From positions 1-7,799 of the forward strand of contig CATZVV010000081.1 of NCBI GenBank assembly GCA_958425285.1: DNA of 7,799 nt, read 5' to 3'. The position numbers were made by a program, and so were the translations under genes. Positions within the stretch are counted from its first letter, which is position 1. Every line of letters starts with the position of its first letter. This document shows positions 5,989 through 7,799 of this stretch, piece after piece. Below the pieces are notes generated by a model. That model saw nothing but the letters and a program-made list of their open reading frames with translations, was not told the DNA's origin and did not search any database. Origin of the DNA: an uncultured Lachnoclostridium sp. (GTDB lineage: Bacteria; Bacillota; Clostridia; Lachnospirales; Lachnospiraceae).

Positions 5989-7467
5989 TTAATAGAAATT
6001 GCCCCATGGAATAGTTTGGGAACTGTCATTACTGCCTTCGCTATTATCATTTTCATTCCCATTCGAACTGTCACCACCCTGACTTATATCCTCACCTGAT
6101 TCAAGTTCATCAAGCGTCGAGGCATCCTTTAAAACAACTTCCATCTCCTGTTCTTTATAAGCACCGTTATGACTTCGCTTTACAGTAACATTCAATTTCG
6201 TTCCAACCTCATATGAGTTTACAATCTCCTGCACTTCCTGAATCGTTGTAACCTCTCTGTCATTTACTTTAGTAATAACATCTCCCTGTTGGATTCCTGC
6301 CTCTTTTGCAGAGCCATCTTCTGCCACCTCAACAATATAAATTCCGACCGGCAGGCCATATGCTTCGCTCACCTCAGAAGAAATATTCCGTCCGGTAATA
6401 CCGAGATAGCCCTTTTCTTCCTCAGATAAAACTTTACGTTTCATTAATTCATTAATAATTGGAACTGCCTTACTCATCGGAATCGCATAACCCATTCCCT
6501 CTACGGCAGAATCTGCATACTTAACAGAATTAATACCAATTACATTTCCATTCATATCAAGCAGGGCCCCACCACTGTTTCCAGGATTAATTGCTGCATC
6601 TGTCTGTAAAAGAGTCATCGCTTTTGCGGAAGAATTATTTGTGTCACTTACTGTAACCTTTCTGTCCTTTGCACTAATATATCCGACTGTTACGGATTGT
6701 CCATATCCAAGTGCATTACCAATTGCGATTGCAACCTGACCGACTTTTACACTATCCGAATCACCCAGTGAAGCAACTTTTATTTTTGACTTGGTTGTTT
6801 TCTTTAAATCAGATAATTTGACAGTAATAACTGCCAAATCAGCCGTACTGTCTGTTCCCTTTACGGTTGCTTCTGCTGTTGTTTCATCAATAAAAGTAAC
6901 CGTAATCTTATCAGCACCCTCTACTACATGATTATTTGTTACAATCAATAAATTATCATCGTCCTGTTGTACAATAAAGCCAGAACCACTTCCTGTTGAA
7001 TTCTCATCATATGTTTGCCCCCACATTGAATAAGTCTGTTTATAATCCTGAGTAATCGCTACAACAGCAGGCATTACATTTTCCACAACAGAGGACACAT
7101 CTGTAATTCCCGAAATAGCACTTCCGCTCACAAGCTGTACAGACGAAATTGGACCATCATTCGAGTTGTCTCCAATATCAATTTGCGTATCCTGCTGAAT
7201 GGATTTGTTAAAAAAGAATTGTGCCACCTTAACAGTCCCCGCCAACAGCAAAAAGATAACCAACACTACGGAGGCAACAATAATTCCGATTTTCTTATTA
7301 TTGTTCTTTTTCGGCGGCATTCCATATCCACCGCCTGTCTGTTGCTGATATTCATACATATTAGGCTCTCTTTGCTCCCACTCTGCCTTCTGCTGATTCG
7401 AAGTTTCGCCCTGTGGCATTTGCTCATTTTGATTATAGTTATGATCTTGATTATTCTCGTAATCCAT
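5989..7467 (-). CDS. htrA: HtrA/DegP-family membrane-anchored serine protease (S1C, PDZ)
   Basis: A 492-residue protein with one membrane segment (about 59-78, KIGIIVASVVLVIFLLLAG). An N-terminal cytoplasmic tail of about 58 residues rich in Asn, Gln and Glu precedes it. The trypsin-like domain faces the outside, with catalytic H180 in TNNHVV, D210 in TADLAV and S298 in NPGNSGGAL. One PDZ domain spans about residues 353-447 (GYLGITGR, GIQQGDVITKVNDREV). An acidic Ser/Asn/Gly/Asp tail follows, ending PWGNFY. HtrA proteins degrade or refold misfolded proteins at the cell surface. A GTG at 7476 is in frame but lies within the ribosome site AAAGGGTG; the ATG at 7467 with a six-base spacing is the better start. 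It is the first gene of the htrA-clpX unit. Length and layout match Firmicutes HtrA proteins with one PDZ domain. Confidence 0.93.
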   Translation of the reverse strand: MDYENNQDHNYNQNEQMPQGETSNQQKAEWEQREPNMYEYQQQTGGGYGMPPKKNNNKKIGIIVASVVLVIFLLLAGTVKVAQFFFNKSIQQDTQIDIGDNSNDGPISSVQLVSGSAISGITDVSSVVENVMPAVVAITQDYKQTYSMWGQTYDENSTGSGSGFIVQQDDDNLLIVTNNHVVEGADKITVTFIDETTAEATVKGTDSTADLAVITVKLSDLKKTTKSKIKVASLGDSDSVKVGQVAIAIGNALGYGQSVTVGYISAKDRKVTVSDTNNSSAKAMTLLQTDAAINPGNSGGALLDMNGNVIGINSVKYADSAVEGMGYAIPMSKAVPIINELMKRKVLSEEEKGYLGITGRNISSEVSEAYGLPVGIYIVEVAEDGSAKEAGIQQGDVITKVNDREVTTIQEVQEIVNSYEVGTKLNVTVKRSHNGAYKEQEMEVVLKDASTLDELESGEDISQGGDSSNGNENDNSEGSNDSSQTIPWGNFY

Positions 7468-7498
7468 AAATTTCACCCTTTCGTAATTAGCTATGACT

Positions 7499-7504
7499 AT
7501 TATA
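7499..7504 (-). promoter_or_regulatory. Candidate -10 box for the htrA-clpX operon
   Basis: A perfect TATAAT on the minus strand lies 31 bases ahead of the htrA ATG, which puts the start near 7492 with a short leader. No good -35 box is found at 16-18 bases. TTCACA at 7530-7525 is 20 bases away, and a perfect TTGACA at 7551-7546 is too far. This suggests an activator-dependent or non-standard promoter, or that another site is used. Confidence 0.45.
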
Positions 7505-7564
7505 TCCGTTAATTGTGTTTAGTTTGTGAATTGAAGATTGTTTTATGTCAAATCAATTTTTATA

Positions 7565-7593
7565 TTGTGAAATTGGGCAAAATAATGTATTAT
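7565..7593 (+). promoter_or_regulatory. Candidate promoter for the plus-strand glycosylphosphotransferase gene
   Basis: TTGTGA (7565-7570, four of six matches) and TATTAT (7588-7593, five of six) are 17 bases apart. Transcription would start near 7600, about 40 bases ahead of the TTG start codon. It faces away from htrA across a gap of about 170 bases that holds no other gene. Confidence 0.55.
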
Positions 7594-7640
7594 GATAGTG
7601 TTCTGCATTTAACTATGTCCAGACGAAAGGAGTGAATTAC

Positions 7641-7799
7641 TTGATTAAAGATAATCAGAAGCTCTTAAATTTCTTTCATGTACTAATCGATGCGGCAATT
7701 ATGATAATTTCATTTGCTGTTGCCTACTATCTGCGTTTTAATGAGGAAAAGAGCTTCCTAATTATAAGTGGAATTATCGACGCACCACTCGGATTATAT
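7641..7799 (+). CDS. Probable undecaprenyl-phosphate sugar phosphotransferase, N-terminal part
   Basis: An open frame of 53 codons runs off the window end without a stop. It starts at TTG 7641, with AAAGGAGTG (7626-7634) six bases upstream. The protein begins MIKDNQKLLNFFHVLIDAAI and continues into a hydrophobic segment (about 14-30) ending YYLRF. This matches the usual N-terminus of WcaJ/CpsE-type polyprenyl glycosylphosphotransferases, which start with several membrane segments and transfer a sugar phosphate to undecaprenyl phosphate for capsule or exopolysaccharide synthesis. The catalytic C-terminal domain is outside the window, so the identification rests on the N-terminus alone. It is probably the first gene of a surface polysaccharide cluster to the right. 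Confidence 0.65.
   Translation, partial: MIKDNQKLLNFFHVLIDAAIMIISFAVAYYLRFNEEKSFLIISGIIDAPLGLY

Noticed and set aside
5719..6099. Plus-strand open frame of 126 codons across the htrA-clpX junction
   Set aside because: It lies opposite two clear genes and their ribosome site, with no recognisable domain or ribosome site of its own.
7474..7476. GTG start for htrA
   Set aside because: It overlaps the ribosome site AAAGGGTG; ATG 7467 has proper spacing.
7474..7551. CIRCE/HrcA or CtsR heat-shock operator ahead of htrA-clpX
   Set aside because: Neither the TTAGCACTC/GAGTGCTAA pair nor the GGTCAAA direct repeat is present.

Overview
The window looks like chromosomal DNA of a low-GC Gram-positive anaerobe in the Clostridia, most likely a Lachnospiraceae relative. 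The grounds are AT-rich spacers, strong GGAGG-type ribosome sites, TTG starts, a rubredoxin gene, a Csp-like S8 peptidase and the style of the individual proteins. This placement is an inference from gene character, not from a database match.

Almost everything reads on the minus strand. In transcription order, from right to left: an HtrA/DegP-type membrane-anchored serine protease (5989-7467) is followed after 30 bases by a ClpX-type AAA+ unfoldase (4609-5958). A rho-independent terminator (4518-4553) comes next. Directly abutting its T-run is the start of a subtilisin-family (S8) peptidase with a large insert (2835-4517). A probable promoter whose -35 box contains the S8 stop codon drives a class I/II aminotransferase (1583-2773) and a 51-residue rubredoxin (1403-1558). 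A perfect 11-bp hairpin then precedes hisC (259-1317). After hisC come a possible weak terminator and a partial tRNA-Pro(UGG) gene (1-54), which has a perfect-consensus promoter preceded by helically phased A-tracts. At the right edge, reading on the plus strand and divergent from htrA, is the beginning of a polyprenyl-glycosylphosphotransferase-like membrane protein (7641 to the window end).

Functionally there are two blocks: protein quality control and proteolysis (htrA-clpX, then S8), and PLP-dependent amino-acid metabolism with an electron-carrier protein (aminotransferase, rubredoxin, hisC). No other his genes, mobile elements, CRISPR arrays or phage genes are visible.

The points most worth a second look are: a ClpX whose ATPase, zinc-finger and IGF elements are intact but whose RKH substrate loop is replaced; an S8 start codon whose ribosome site is the 3' arm of a transcription terminator; and the tandem arrangement of three unrelated proteolysis proteins. 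I do not see an obviously new multi-gene system; most of the window is conventional chromosomal gene content.
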